Part shown: positions 1 through 11,339 of the stretch, piece by piece | How the letters are laid out: the number at the start of each line of letters is the position of its first letter | Position numbering within the stretch: position 1 is the first letter of the stretch | Assembly (NCBI GenBank): GCA_022453515.1 | Contig: JAJNNY010000067.1 | Location: 62,001 to 126,000, forward strand | Reading direction: 5' to 3' | DNA: 64,000 bases | Origin: Astrocystis sublimbata | Lineage: Eukaryota; Ascomycota; Sordariomycetes; Xylariales; Xylariaceae | Translations under genes and position numbers: made by a program | Notes under the pieces: model-generated | Told to the model about the DNA's origin: nothing | What the model saw: only the letters and a program-made list of their open reading frames with translations | Database searches by the model: none

Positions 1-1689
1 CTAAGGAACTGGAACGAGGGACAAGGGAGGACGCAGGAAAGGATCACTGGCACTGCTTTGCTCAGTGTGATTTTGAACAGACGAATATTATTTTGAATGA
101 CGATTATGGAGGAAACGGTATGACGGCTGGACAGGTTGGAGTGATGGAGTGACGGAGTATCCTATTGCGTTTTGTGTAAAGGCTGCAAGTAAGGTCGGTT
201 GTACTGTTTGGGGGGCAATTTTTGGATCGTCTCGTGCTGGGGGCATTGGAAATCTTTTTATGTTCTTGATACTCTCCCAATGTTTTTGTGTCTTGTCTTG
301 TTTCATTCCCACTTGATCGGTCCCTTGCGGAAGACGGGTTGAATATTGAATTTCTTTTTCCCATAAGCGCGGGCACCAAGTACCTACGACGCAGGCAGGG
401 ATAAGGGCATCGAGGAATTACCTGGAGTCGGTTTTGTCATCTGAACGTCCATCATCATGCGTCATCGTCGTTGCGAACGCCATCGCCATCTTGTTTGTTA
501 TTGTTGCCGGCTATTTTGTGGAGTCGCAGATCATCTTCGCACTTTATTCGCGGCATCCTCTTGAAGATACGGTTATACTTTTTTTGCAGCTTGTAAGCGT
601 TTGCGCATGGCATAATTTGGCATACTTGAGCTTCGATACCCGGCCGTTCTTGCACCAATTTTGAATTTGAAATAGGAATATTTATGCTGCTGACTCTTGC
701 GGGATTTGACGCCTCGTGGTGATCAGGGAAACTCGAGAAGACTTATAATATCGTTTAACCGCTGGGTAATGATTGTGACGTGTGCTTGGTGTCTCGGACA
801 ATTGCTGTGTGAGGATGATGTTGGATGCAGGATGGCCCGTATTATACACGTCTCATATGCCAGGTTTCATCAACGCAAATTGCGGCTGTTAAGCGTCTTT
901 ATCCGACTCGGCCTAATATCTACAAACCGAGTGGTAGAGAGGGACTTACTGAGCCTTGCGACGAGGAAAAGAAAGTAGAATCCTCAACTACCACCCATGC
1001 AGTTGGTTTCAATGCAAAAGCACAATGCGTCATGGTGGCCTATCCGTCTACGATAGGTTGCGGCTGAATGCCGCCCGAGCTGACCCCGAGAACAACTTAC
1101 TATAACGCTCTCCGTATAAGCTGAACGGCTCTGGTGAGGGCGGGTATGTAAATGCCATGTTGGATGGTCGCGTGACTACCGGCGCTGGCCAATCGGTTGC
1201 TTTGCATGCGCTATTTTGCTCGTTTCTACAGTCTATAGCCTTTAGGTCAGATACTGCAGTAGGTAGTAGGTAGGTGGTGAGACGTTCGTTCTTGTGATAC
1301 AATAATACGCCGTATGTGCGAATTGGATTCGCGGTAAAGTCGGTGAGGATCAACGGGTTAAGGAGAGCACCCTCGACACCTAGCTCGGGCCCTTAGGTAC
1401 CTACACTCGCTACACTAAGCACTTAGCGCCCTTTAGCGTTCGCTGGAGCTGGCTTCCAGGACCCACAATACCTACAGCTCAGCAGCCTTAGGCACTACAC
1501 TGCCCAAACAGTACTGCACTTCACTGGAGCTATCATGCTCTTCAATTTTCAACATCGACTTCAATTAGCAAATGTGGTGCTTCTCATGATATATTTGCAT
1601 CGCTAGACACCAACATACAACTCATGAACCGCCAATACTCTCGCGGGGATTTTTCTTGAGCGCCGAACGTCCGCTATCAGATAGGTAAA
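1..1689. other. Intergenic, no gene recognised
   Basis: Only short open frames without recognisable protein features or credible splice joins are present. The stretch contains TAGGTACCTA-like segments near 1394-1403, a motif that recurs in other intergenic regions of this window. The last few hundred bases before 1690 are probably the promoter and leader of the DUF2011-like gene. Confidence 0.6.
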
Positions 1690-2669
1690 ATGTTCGAAAT
1701 TCCAGAAGCAAAGCGGTATGAGCCCCACCACCGCATCATAATCCCATCCTCAAAAAGCAAGTCAACTGACGTGGTCCCAGAGTGCGCCGGAAGGACCTAG
1801 ATGATTCAGCCTCGGCATCAGGCTCATCATCCGGCACAGAAGAAGAGAGAGAAGGATGTGCAGGAGCAAGGCCCAGCCCCGAGGCCGAGCAAGCCTTGCG
1901 CGCAAAGCTCAATGCGCAGCTATCCGGCCTGCTTGACTTCAGCTTCAAAATAGCGCCCCAGCCTCCACAAGAACAGCAGCAGAAAGGAGACAGTGCGAAA
2001 AAGCCCCAGGATTCTGATGTCCCAATGGATGATGGCAATGGCGAAGAACAGCCAGAAGATGGAAACCCCGACGGCGAAGAAGCCTTCGCCTTCCGCCTCT
2101 TCCTCGACGAGGCGCTCACGCATACCGTCGTATTAACGAACGAAGACGAGCCAGGCGCCCTAGGCGAGGGCGCTTTCGTGACGGCGCGCCCGCGCGAGTA
2201 CTATATCGCGGCCCTGCCTTCGCCCGCACAGCTAGCGGAATACCGCAGCGTGGCAGTGAGCGCCGAGTACGTGTTGGCCGACGCGAAGAGGCGGCGATGG
2301 GGACTGGAGAAGCCGTGGCGGGTCATTCATATCGGTGCAAGCTCGAACTCTGGACCTTCTGGGGCGATACGAGAGTCTGGGGGGGAAAAGTCGGGAGGCG
2401 AGACGAAAAAGAAGAGCACAAGACCGGGCAAGAAACACCGCATCGTGTTGCGCGTAAAGGAGAAGGCGGCAAAGGAACGCGCAGAGGCTGCGAAGAAGAA
2501 GCTGGTCGAAAAAGAGCAGCATCTGCAGGACAAGAAGAAACGGCTTAACCGGGAGCGGAAGCTCAAGCGAAGGCAGAAAGAACGCGAGAAGAAGGCGGCG
2601 ACGCAGGGGACGGGTCCCGATGGTGACGTGGGTGATGATAGTAAGATGAGCTTGTCTGACGATGAGTAA
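1690..2669 (+). CDS. DUF2011-like fungal nuclear protein
   Basis: Two exons, 1690-1715 and 1781-2669, give about 304 residues. The first exon encodes only MFEIPEAK plus two bases of an Arg codon. A 65-nt intron with a GTATGA donor, a CTGAC branch site (1766-1770) and a CCCAG acceptor joins it to VRRKDLDDSAS. The DUF2011 family typically starts with a similar MF(D/E)xPxAKRVRR sequence, which fixes the start. The middle has a block resembling the domain core (FAFRLF near residue 110, EKPWRVIHIG near 195). The C-terminus is a highly charged Lys/Arg/Glu helix (residues about 220-285), likely a coiled coil with nuclear localisation signals, followed by an acidic end. The function of the family is not established. 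A nucleolar or RNA-associated role is only an inference from the basic tail. Family assignment is from memory of sequence pattern. Confidence 0.75.
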
Positions 2670-3465
2670 TACTAGGAGTGATGTCTATAGTTTCAACTTT
2701 GCAATCACGGCGAACAGCTCTCTAAATTCGACAGACTTGGATCATGGATAATTGATTTTCCAAGTGAATGAACGTGTGGTTAGGTCATAGATTTCAAAGA
2801 CTATTCAGGAGTGCTAATTACGATACATCTTCTCGCCCCTCATCTCTTGTCGTCCCTTTCTCTCCCCATCTCTCGCGAGATTTGATTCCCTCGTTAACCA
2901 GATAGATGAATCTAGTTCGAATCTATCGCCTTGTTTCCCTTCATCATACATTTTGACAAATCCAGCATACACGCAGGGCAACCAACGTGGTTCGTCATCA
3001 TATAAAAATAATCGACAACGCTGTGCCCTGCAAAAATAAAACACAACAACGGGAGCTTTAAGCAAAAGTGTGAGTGTGTGTGTGACCCCCCTTCCCCCTA
3101 TCTGATTGACGCCTAATCATGCTAATAAGGTTGACCTCTTCAAAACGCCTCGGGTATGGAAAAACGACTGGTGTAAGGGGTGGCTAAAACAAATAATGAC
3201 AAAAGTAAAATAGACAAGAATGAGGGGGTCGCCGCTTTCAAGTCTCGTTTACAGACCGCGCGAATCGGGGCTATTGGCTTGAGGATGTCGTGGCTATAAG
3301 CGTGGTATCATCGGGCACAATGTCCTAGTATCCGTTTCGAGGGTATACAAATGAATGGAAATGGATGGTTGGTATAAAAGCAATTCATTCGTCTCGGTAG
3401 ACGACAGAAGTATGAAGAAGCCATATTATTGTGCGACAAATAGCTGACAAAGAAGCATGGATGTT
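2670..3465. other. Convergent intergenic region
   Basis: This lies between the 3' ends of the DUF2011-like gene and the seven-TM gene, so it should hold two 3' UTRs. A short GT-rich run sits near 3069-3085. No gene or RNA is recognised. Confidence 0.6.
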
Positions 3466-5603
3466 TTATATCCAATCAGCCCCGTTCGCACCTCCGGCAG
3501 CACCGGAGTTTCCGTAATGAGGTGAAGGCGGAGCCCTGGGTTCTACCCCCTCAACAGGCGTGCTGTTGTTTGATTTTGTCGTATTATTCCTTTGTGGTAC
3601 GTTGAAGCCAACTCCCTTGGGACTCGGCGTCTTTCCCTGAGTTTTTGGGCTGTACACGGTGGGGTTGAGGGTAGGAGCTGTCTCATCATCGCTCTGAGAC
3701 TCTGTAGGCACCGGTGGTAGCGTTTTGTTGCTAGTGTCTATCGGCGTACGCTGCGACCGTGGCGATGAAACCGTGCTCCCGGGCATCGAAATCACTGGGC
3801 TTGGTCGATTTGTGTCGATTGCCACGTTCTTGGGGCAGCCCAGTTCATACGTCACTTCGGGAACACCCACGGTGCTGGTCGTCATTGGTCGTGCGTCCTC
3901 GAAGTTGGACAGACGCAGGCCTATCTGTACTGTTGCAGATGAGGCCATTGACGAGTTGCGTTGATGACGAGCGCCCGGCGGTCTAACTCTCGGGGGTGGC
4001 AGAATTACAGCACCGTCGTCGTTCGCCATGACATCGCGTGTACTTGGAGTGTAGGTTGTCGAAGGTAATAGGATTTTCGATCCTGTGTCTCCCTGGAATG
4101 CGCTGGGGAAGAGTGCATATGACGCTGACGCTTTGCGAGCCGGCGTCATCACGGTAGGTATTTGAGTATCGACCGGGGTCACTGGGACCGAATATTGCTT
4201 GTAGATGGCGTTCGATCCTAACGGATTCGCCTCGTCTGCACGAGGGAACGCAGAGTTATGTGACTCTCGTTTGTTGTCTCCTGTGACTGGATATTGCCCT
4301 TGGTCTGGTGTTTCTTGGAGCCACTGAGAAACTGTGACGGGTTGCATGATTTGGGCGTCGAAGTTTGTATCGTTGGCTCTCTCCATTTTGAGCTGGTACT
4401 TCGACAGTTGATTCTCGCATGCTTCAGTCTTGTTCTTCGGAGAGATGGAAGATAGACTGCTGGATCGCAAGAACAAGTACATTCCGCCCGTCATGAGTCC
4501 GGTCACATTCGCTACGACAGTTGAGACCATTGATAGTGTTAGTCCAGTATCACCACCATTTTCGAAAGGGTTACCGAAGGACAGGTAACCGAAGAATGGA
4601 ATCATCAGCGTCTAGTAGAATGTTAGATGCCTGCCATAGTATTCCTGTATTTATGAAACTTACATTTGGGATGATGGCAAGGGCGATGTAATAGAGCATC
4701 ACAGAAGCGCCGACTCTTTCTTCTTCGTCGATCATCGTATTTCTTGTGAGCTTGAAATAGATGATGACACCGCATGCAGCCATCACGACCACAATTACGA
4801 TCAAGATGGCGAAGCCTCCATCCGCCCATTTTGCGACAAACCAGAAGAGAGCGGCAAAACAAAAGTTGGGAGCGCGAATGAAGAATGTGACTAGGCCGGT
4901 GGCAAGTAGCGCGATTTTGATGATGGTCAAGCAAATGGTCACAGTCCAGTAGCTCCGTGGGGGGAACGGGTTGGCTTTGAGGGCGCGTAAGGTGGTCTCG
5001 ATGGTGAATACTAGCTGTATGTAAGGCACAATGAAGATTCCTAATAGAGAATTAGTACGTTGTTGATGTGAGAATCGTCCAAGCGGATCATGACGCACCA
5101 GGCCACATGAACTGTGATATCAAAGCACATCCGGGCTGAAAAAGGCTGTTCAGGCCTTGGCCTTGCGCAACAGCGAAGATGATGCCTTGGGCCACAATTC
5201 CCAGCGAAAGAACGAATGGATAGACATCGGGTCCCCGAATACACTTGAATATGTTGACGCTGGATCCCATATTAGCGCTCGTCCCAAGTCCTGACGCGGA
5301 TAACACATACCGCCCCTTTCGTTTAGGTGATCGCTTCTCACGAAGGTAGTTATTGTAAAAGATGCCTGCTGCGGTTGCAGCTGCGGAGACGACATTGAAG
5401 GAGGCGAGAATGATGGTGGACTGGCGTGATGATTTCGCAGCCTGGAACTTCAAGTCGTTGATGACACCAAATGTCGAGCTGCCATTGTACGCTGCTTGCG
5501 AGATGTCACCGTTGAAGTTTGACCGGCTCGAATTGAAGTCCCCCGACAACTGGTCGCCGCCAAACTGGCCGAACGAATTGAAGATTCCCGACGAGGAAAA
5601 CAT
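3466..5603 (-). CDS. Seven-transmembrane fungal membrane protein, GPCR-like topology
   Basis: Three exons on the minus strand (5603-5099, 5040-4664, 4611-3466) give 675 residues. Introns of 58 and 52 nt have GTGCGT and GTAAGT donors, and a TACTAAT branch sequence lies in the first. Both joins keep membrane segments continuous: FMWPG joins IFIVPY, and AIIPN joins TLMIPFF. About seven hydrophobic segments lie within residues 60-345 (roughly 62-85, 126-147, 159-183, 200-224, 240-265, 280-305, 317-342). A Ser/Pro/Thr-rich hydrophilic tail of about 330 residues follows, probably cytosolic. The N-terminus is Asn/Ser/Gly-rich with no signal peptide. The layout fits a fungal GPCR-like or transporter-like membrane protein. 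I do not recognise a ligand or a named class, so function is unassigned. Confidence 0.75.
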
Positions 5604-6450
5604 GCTGAGGTCCGGTGGCGATGAAGACTAGACGGCGGCGTCAAGCCTAGAGGGTGTTGACCGTGATGATCAAGTCATCTACGCGGTGGGTTTTCTCAGT
5701 ATCGCTAGCAATGGATAGGAAGTGAGGTGGCACGCCCGCAACAGATAGGCAACGGGGTCTAATGAGTGATTACAAGTTGGATGTGAACAAGAGCTGTTGG
5801 CATATCAGGAGCCTGCCCATGGACACGACAAACAATAACCTGGACCAGCAGATGCAGAAGAGAATTAGGTGGAAAGAAACGAAAAGTGGCAAACCCGGCC
5901 ACACGCAACGCCTTCAGACGAACAATTGGAAAGCAACCTGCACTTGGCAAAAGAGGCACTCGAATGAGAAGGCAGAATCAAGGAGAACGCATGAATGCCA
6001 GCTACGAACGAGAGAGACGACATCCTGGAAAGGATTCTCTCCAGGGGAGTAGCGCAACGCGACCCGCGCGGACGGCAGTATGCCCGGCCAGCCTGGGCAC
6101 AGCCAGTCTGAGCCAGAGACCATGGCTGCAGGCATGCACTCTCACGACCGCATCCACGACGGCTCGGATGGGTACCTCGCCCTCTCGCGAGGTCGTGCTT
6201 GGACCGGCATCAGGCCTCCCAACTGCCCCCGTACCCAACCCATAGTGCCAGGGTACGACAGTGCTGCACGAGGGCTCGCGTCGTGCCTGTTCACGGTATG
6301 TCGTCGAGAAGGCCCCAGGAGGTGAGCCGTGAGTGGCCGAAGCTAGGTACCCCTACCTCGGGAGAGATGTGTGGCGATGGGGATGAAGCAAAGCTGGAAC
6401 AGCTCCAGGTTTCGGCGCATCAAGGAGCTCTCAGAAAGAGGTGACGATAA

Positions 6451-6482
6451 GGTCGAAAACGACAGGGGTCGAAAACGACAGG
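6451..6482. repeat. Two perfect 16-nt tandem units
   Basis: GGTCGAAAACGACAGG occurs twice in a row (6451-6466 and 6467-6482). Each unit contains the small inverted arms GTCG and CGAC around AAAA, so the pair could form two hairpins. It lies in the upstream region of both flanking genes. No role is known. Confidence 0.85.
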
Positions 6483-9400
6483 GGCGCAACTCGGCGCACC
6501 TCTCTCGCCTCTGGAGAGACTTCGCTTAGACCCGAACCGGTTTAGCCCCAGGGCCGCAGGCCACTACTCGCGCTACTCCGTCGAGGTACCTCCCTAGTAC
6601 TGGGGGCCAGTCGAGGCTAGTGGTCGAACACAAATCGCGCTAATCGAGCTAGTCAAGATGGGGGATCAAACAGGGCCCGAGCTGCACTCCAAACAGACCC
6701 CTGCTCCAGAGCCCCCCGCGATATCAAGGCCCTATAGCCTACTAGAATGGGCCTGTTGCCTGTCTGCTAACCACTTATAAGTGCTGACTGAGGACGAGAA
6801 ATAAAGCCCCCGAATGCCTCCCAGCTGTATTATGTCATGTTGCCTATCTCTTGCTTGTTCTCATGTGTTACCATACGATATGTATGGAAGATTGTGAAGA
6901 TCTCTACGCGGCCATGACGATGCCATGCCAGGTGTTGAACGTGAGTGAAGTAATTATTCATCTAGCTATGTAAGTGGGTATATCAAACGTATTTCACCGA
7001 AAGCTCTTTCAGACGTCATACAGAGCCCAAAGCTGTTCGTTCATGTTGTCAAAGTTGGTTGTAAGTTAGACCGACCACAGACGTGTAGAGATTACAGCGT
7101 GCCAGCACATCTACCTGTTCTAGACCTTGATGAAGGGAAAGGCTTTACCCTACTGTAAGTTGTAAGTCTAAGTAAAGCCGACGGTCTGTGTTGAGTATAG
7201 TACCTGTAAACATGTAATGCTTCTAGAAGCCTTTTAGTCACAACGCTGCCCGGATATTCGGTGGTCCAGGTCTTAGGTTTGGCACTTGCCTAGATGGCAT
7301 TGTTGGTTTAGCACTAGGTAGCCTTTCGGACGAACGCCCTCTGCAATGTCTACCAGAGTATTTGCCAATCTTGGGGTGGTGAACAAGTGCGGAAACATTA
7401 CGGTATTTGGTGTAGTGCTTCTTCACCAATTCGGGCAGCAGTGACTCGGACAGAACCGGACACCTGACGCGTAGCTCGTGTCATGCTTTTTGGCCCTGGT
7501 GCACAAGGAGACGAGAGTATGCGAGTATGTACGGAGCCATCACTTTTTCTACACCTGCAGGTAAGTAGGAAAGTTGACATACCTAAAATAGGCCGGACCG
7601 GAAGTGATTTTCTAGATCTACGGTATGATCATCTCGAATCACATATACATCTGTATGCAACAGATGGCTCATGGTTGTTTGTACAATGTCGATCTACGTT
7701 AATTATTCGTCTTTCGATAGCTTACCATCTACGTAATGTAGCTCTATAACACCGCAAGCTTCCACTGTAGATCTAGGACACGACTTGGCTACGAGTACAG
7801 ATTGTTCTTCGAGGACAGTAGAGTGCGAGGATATCGGGCCGTCAGGTAGACTCAGGTTGTTGTGTGGCTATACCATCGCTACCAACATCAGGACGGGAGG
7901 ATGTTCCGATGTTGGGCACAGCTACCTAACGTTCCTCCATTCCTCCCGTACTAGGCTGACTTTATCAGATACGCAGCCAAGACGAGATGACCTAGGCTGG
8001 CCAATTTGGTGAGGAGGCCGAAAGGAACTGGGTCGATCCGAAATGAACAGGTTCGGCCCATGCAGAGTTATGGATCGTCGACAACAAAGGTGACAGGCAC
8101 TGGGATTCGGCGCATTGGCAGAAGCACTGGTTGCGACGGGGCCACAATGCGAAACGTGTCCCCCCCCCACTCCTGCAGAGGTGAGTGAACATCGCGTGGT
8201 GCTCTTAAGGTGCTTATAAGTTCATGTAGACCTCATCAATTCGAGGGGAACAGCCTCTGCCAACGCAGCCAGCTGATGAGATGAGGCTTACACGGACCTG
8301 TGATAAGGGTGATATAGGTAGCATCTCTGTGATGAGGTTGGAACACCATGATGCAACCCCGCAGGAGCACATTTGCATGAGTTAGTGAGTCAAATCTTTG
8401 CATACTTCCAAGGTTGCTCTCATAGTATCGAGATAATACTTGGCACATCTGGGGTGTTGGACAGCCTTGAGGTTTCGTGCATGACTGGTAGGCTGTGGGA
8501 TGGATGCAGGTAGATTGAGAATGAATTTAACGAGGCTAAGTCACCTCGTACGGTTACATTCATACCTAGGTAATTACCTAAGTAAGCATGCTCTTATCAG
8601 ATACGATTCGCTTCTCGAATCCGTACAGTGTTAGAGGTGGGATGACAGGTCACGTCTGCAGAATACGCACGGTACCGCCAAAAGCCTAAGCCCAGATAAG
8701 GATGGTTCCACGTCGCCCCGACTTAACACCGCTCCCTTCCCAGCTGACACTCGACAACCTCCACCAGCCATCTCAGTGCTTGCGTTGATCTGACCCTAGT
8801 CCTCACGCAACCACACACTCCGATGATGATCGACTCGGCGCTGGTTGCTCTGACGCCTCACTTCTATCCGTGGTGCTACCCGGCATATCTGTAGTTCTTA
8901 GCATTGTTGACGCCGGACCTGGAGCTGGAGATCTTGTTCACCCATTGCCTTTGTTGCCCACTCTGACGACCCTCAACCTGCGGTCTCTCCCGCACCTCGC
9001 GCGTTGCTACGTCTTGAAGAAAAGCAATAATGTCGGATACCGCAGATCCTCGCGCCGACACACACACGTCGCACGCTCGTAAGCGATGATCAGTCAGCAA
9101 TGTGCAAACAAGCTCTACGATGGCCAACATCCACCCACCTCCATTATGCTCGACCAAACGACAGCGTGATGTTTGTCACCAGTCGAACACCCATGCATAG
9201 CCTCAATCACTCGAGACAACAACTCAAGACTAGATGATGCCTCGGGCCATACTAAACTACCATTTATTGACAAATCTTGTCAACATTCATTGGGCTCATT
9301 TGATGCCCGAGCTGTCATTGATCCACCACATTGTAACGACATTAGCTCGCCTCTCAGCGACTTGTCTTCTGAACTATGACGGCGGCATTCTACCTCTATT

Positions 9401-10860
9401 CCCGTCACTTCCCCTTTTAACGCCATAAAGTGTCTCCTGACGATATCCATCATAGCTTCCTCAGCAGTGGAAATACAATAAGATATTATGACAATGTCTC
9501 TGACAAGGGTATCTGGTTGGATTTACTTTCGGCTATATCTAGCCTACCTGCATGCGATAAATGCTAGTTGGCAGGATGATATGGAAGACAAACAACATGT
9601 GCAGCCAAAGTTGAGAGGATATATCAGCTCCTGATGCCAACATCTAAGTTCCGGGACTTATCAGGCAGCCACCACCACCTACCTGGTCTCTAGCATCAGC
9701 TACAGGTCACTGACCTATCCATGCACCACACAAGCCATGTTTGGGCTACTACTTAAGTTGCTCGGCATCTGGGGAAATGACAGTCACTGGGCCCACGCGA
9801 GTTCAAAGAACTCCGACTCGGCTAGCCTACCTAGTAGAATGAGGATTTTACTCGGCACGGAGACCTAGGGCACCAGGGTATCCTATATGGGCATCGCGCT
9901 AGGTTTGCACCAGTACATGATAGTTGCGAGCTGGCAGTGGGACTGCCGTCTGCCGCCTGGAGGCGAGACTGGTGAGGTCTGAGTGAAGATGCTTCGTAGA
10001 TAGTGAATTTTGGGGTGGTGCTCTGCACGGGCTACAGTCGCTTGTTGTTATCCCGGCTTACCTGGGTCAGAACCGCTCTTGGGGGAGGCATCAATCATCC
10101 TACAGGTTGAGTCCACAGCGCCTAACGCTGGCTGTGGATTCGCTTGCATACCCTCTTATCAATCTGTCGGTATGGTTATTTGGTCTCACAGAGCAACCAA
10201 CAGCACGACAGACTGGCAGTTTTTCTGAAGCTGCGTCTGGCAAATGGGACGCTGAGCGATAACCCCGGTCCCGACAGCCAACCAACCAGTTTCGCTGCTG
10301 CTTGGTTTTTAATTTCTATCAATTTGTCTTGCAACTAGCTAGACGAACGAGGCAGGTTTTGCAGATAACTGGGGGAAGGGTTGAGGGGTCAATGAAGATT
10401 GAGGCTGGGGAGCTGGATATCTTGTTGTTGGACTCGGCATGACTATTGCTGGGCAATGGCAATCTTTGGCAGCCGGCCCCACTGCATTCGAGCTGGGCCG
10501 CCTGAGGACAAAGGTGTGTTATGTGCAGCAACAACTGACAGCACGGTAACCACAGTGCAGCCGTCGTCAGTCTGCGTACATGACCCTGAAATCTTTTCGC
10601 ATTTAAAGATTTGCACCAGGACGCCACCAATATTGGAGCCCTATCGGCATCTCACTCACAGCCCTCTCCCAGCTTGCCGTTCATAGCAGCAGCGCTGCTA
10701 CTGCAATTGTATTTGTACACTGGCTGCCACTGGTGGGCGGCTTCTGTCAGCACGCAGCAGGCTCGGCAGGCTGGGAGTTATCAGTTATGGGGGTTATGGG
10801 CGGCGATATGGGCAATTTGGGACTAAACCTACCTGAGAGGCGCTAAAGGCTAACGGACCC

Positions 10861-10884
10861 CGGTACTGGCTGCGGTACTGGCTG
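10861..10884. repeat. Two perfect 12-nt tandem units
   Basis: CGGTACTGGCTG is repeated directly at 10861-10872 and 10873-10884, about 450 bases upstream of the CTD kinase start. It may be a simple duplication in the promoter or leader. Confidence 0.8.
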
Positions 10885-11226
10885 CTGCTCGGTGCTGCGC
10901 TCCAGTTCCCCATGCAAAACGGACGTCGGACGGACAGCCAGCCTTTGGAGACACTATTACCACATCAGCGACGGCATTGCCCAACGAACGACGTATCTAT
11001 CTATCGCAGCCCTGTGCATCTGGAGCCTTCAACCACCTCATCCTTCACCTCCCTACCGCCAACCTTCTGCCTCTCCGCACCACCAGCACAGCCACGCGTA
11101 CAGACGCGCTCCGGTGCCCTTGTTCCAGCTACAACTTTGTTCCCTAGGCCTCTGAAAGTCGATGCCTTTAGCCTAGGACAAAATTCACGGACCGACAGTG
11201 TGGCATCGTGGTTTAACTGACTTTGG

Positions 11227-11295
11227 ATGGTCGTCTGTGTGAGGCTGCCACCCACTTGCAGAGGTGGCACAACCCATGTCTCGGCGATACAGTAG
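11227..11295 (+). promoter_or_regulatory. Possible upstream ORF of the CTD kinase gene
   Basis: A 22-codon frame starts at ATG 11227 and stops at TAG 11293-11295, 44 nt before the kinase ATG at 11340. It is in a different frame from the kinase. If the transcript starts upstream of 11227 this would be a uORF able to reduce kinase translation. Transcript start is unknown. Confidence 0.3.
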
Positions 11296-11339
11296 TAGTA
11301 GCTTCTGTTCGCTCTGTCTGCACCTCGCGATCGGCCACA

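Larger units (their letters stand above)
5604..11339. other. Gene-poor 5.7 kb between divergent genes
   Basis: The region separates the seven-TM gene (minus strand) from the CTD kinase gene (plus strand), so both ends should hold promoters and leaders. Open frames are short and show no signal peptides, known motifs or good exon joins. Small perfect tandem repeats occur at 6451-6482 and 10861-10884. GGTACC/TAGGTA-type motifs recur. The CT-rich stretch from about 11000 is probably the kinase leader. Degenerate transposon sequence cannot be excluded by eye. Confidence 0.55.

Noticed and set aside
11223..11339. N-terminal extension of the CTD kinase
   Set aside because: The frame is open, but its first codon is TTG and no in-frame ATG occurs before 11340.
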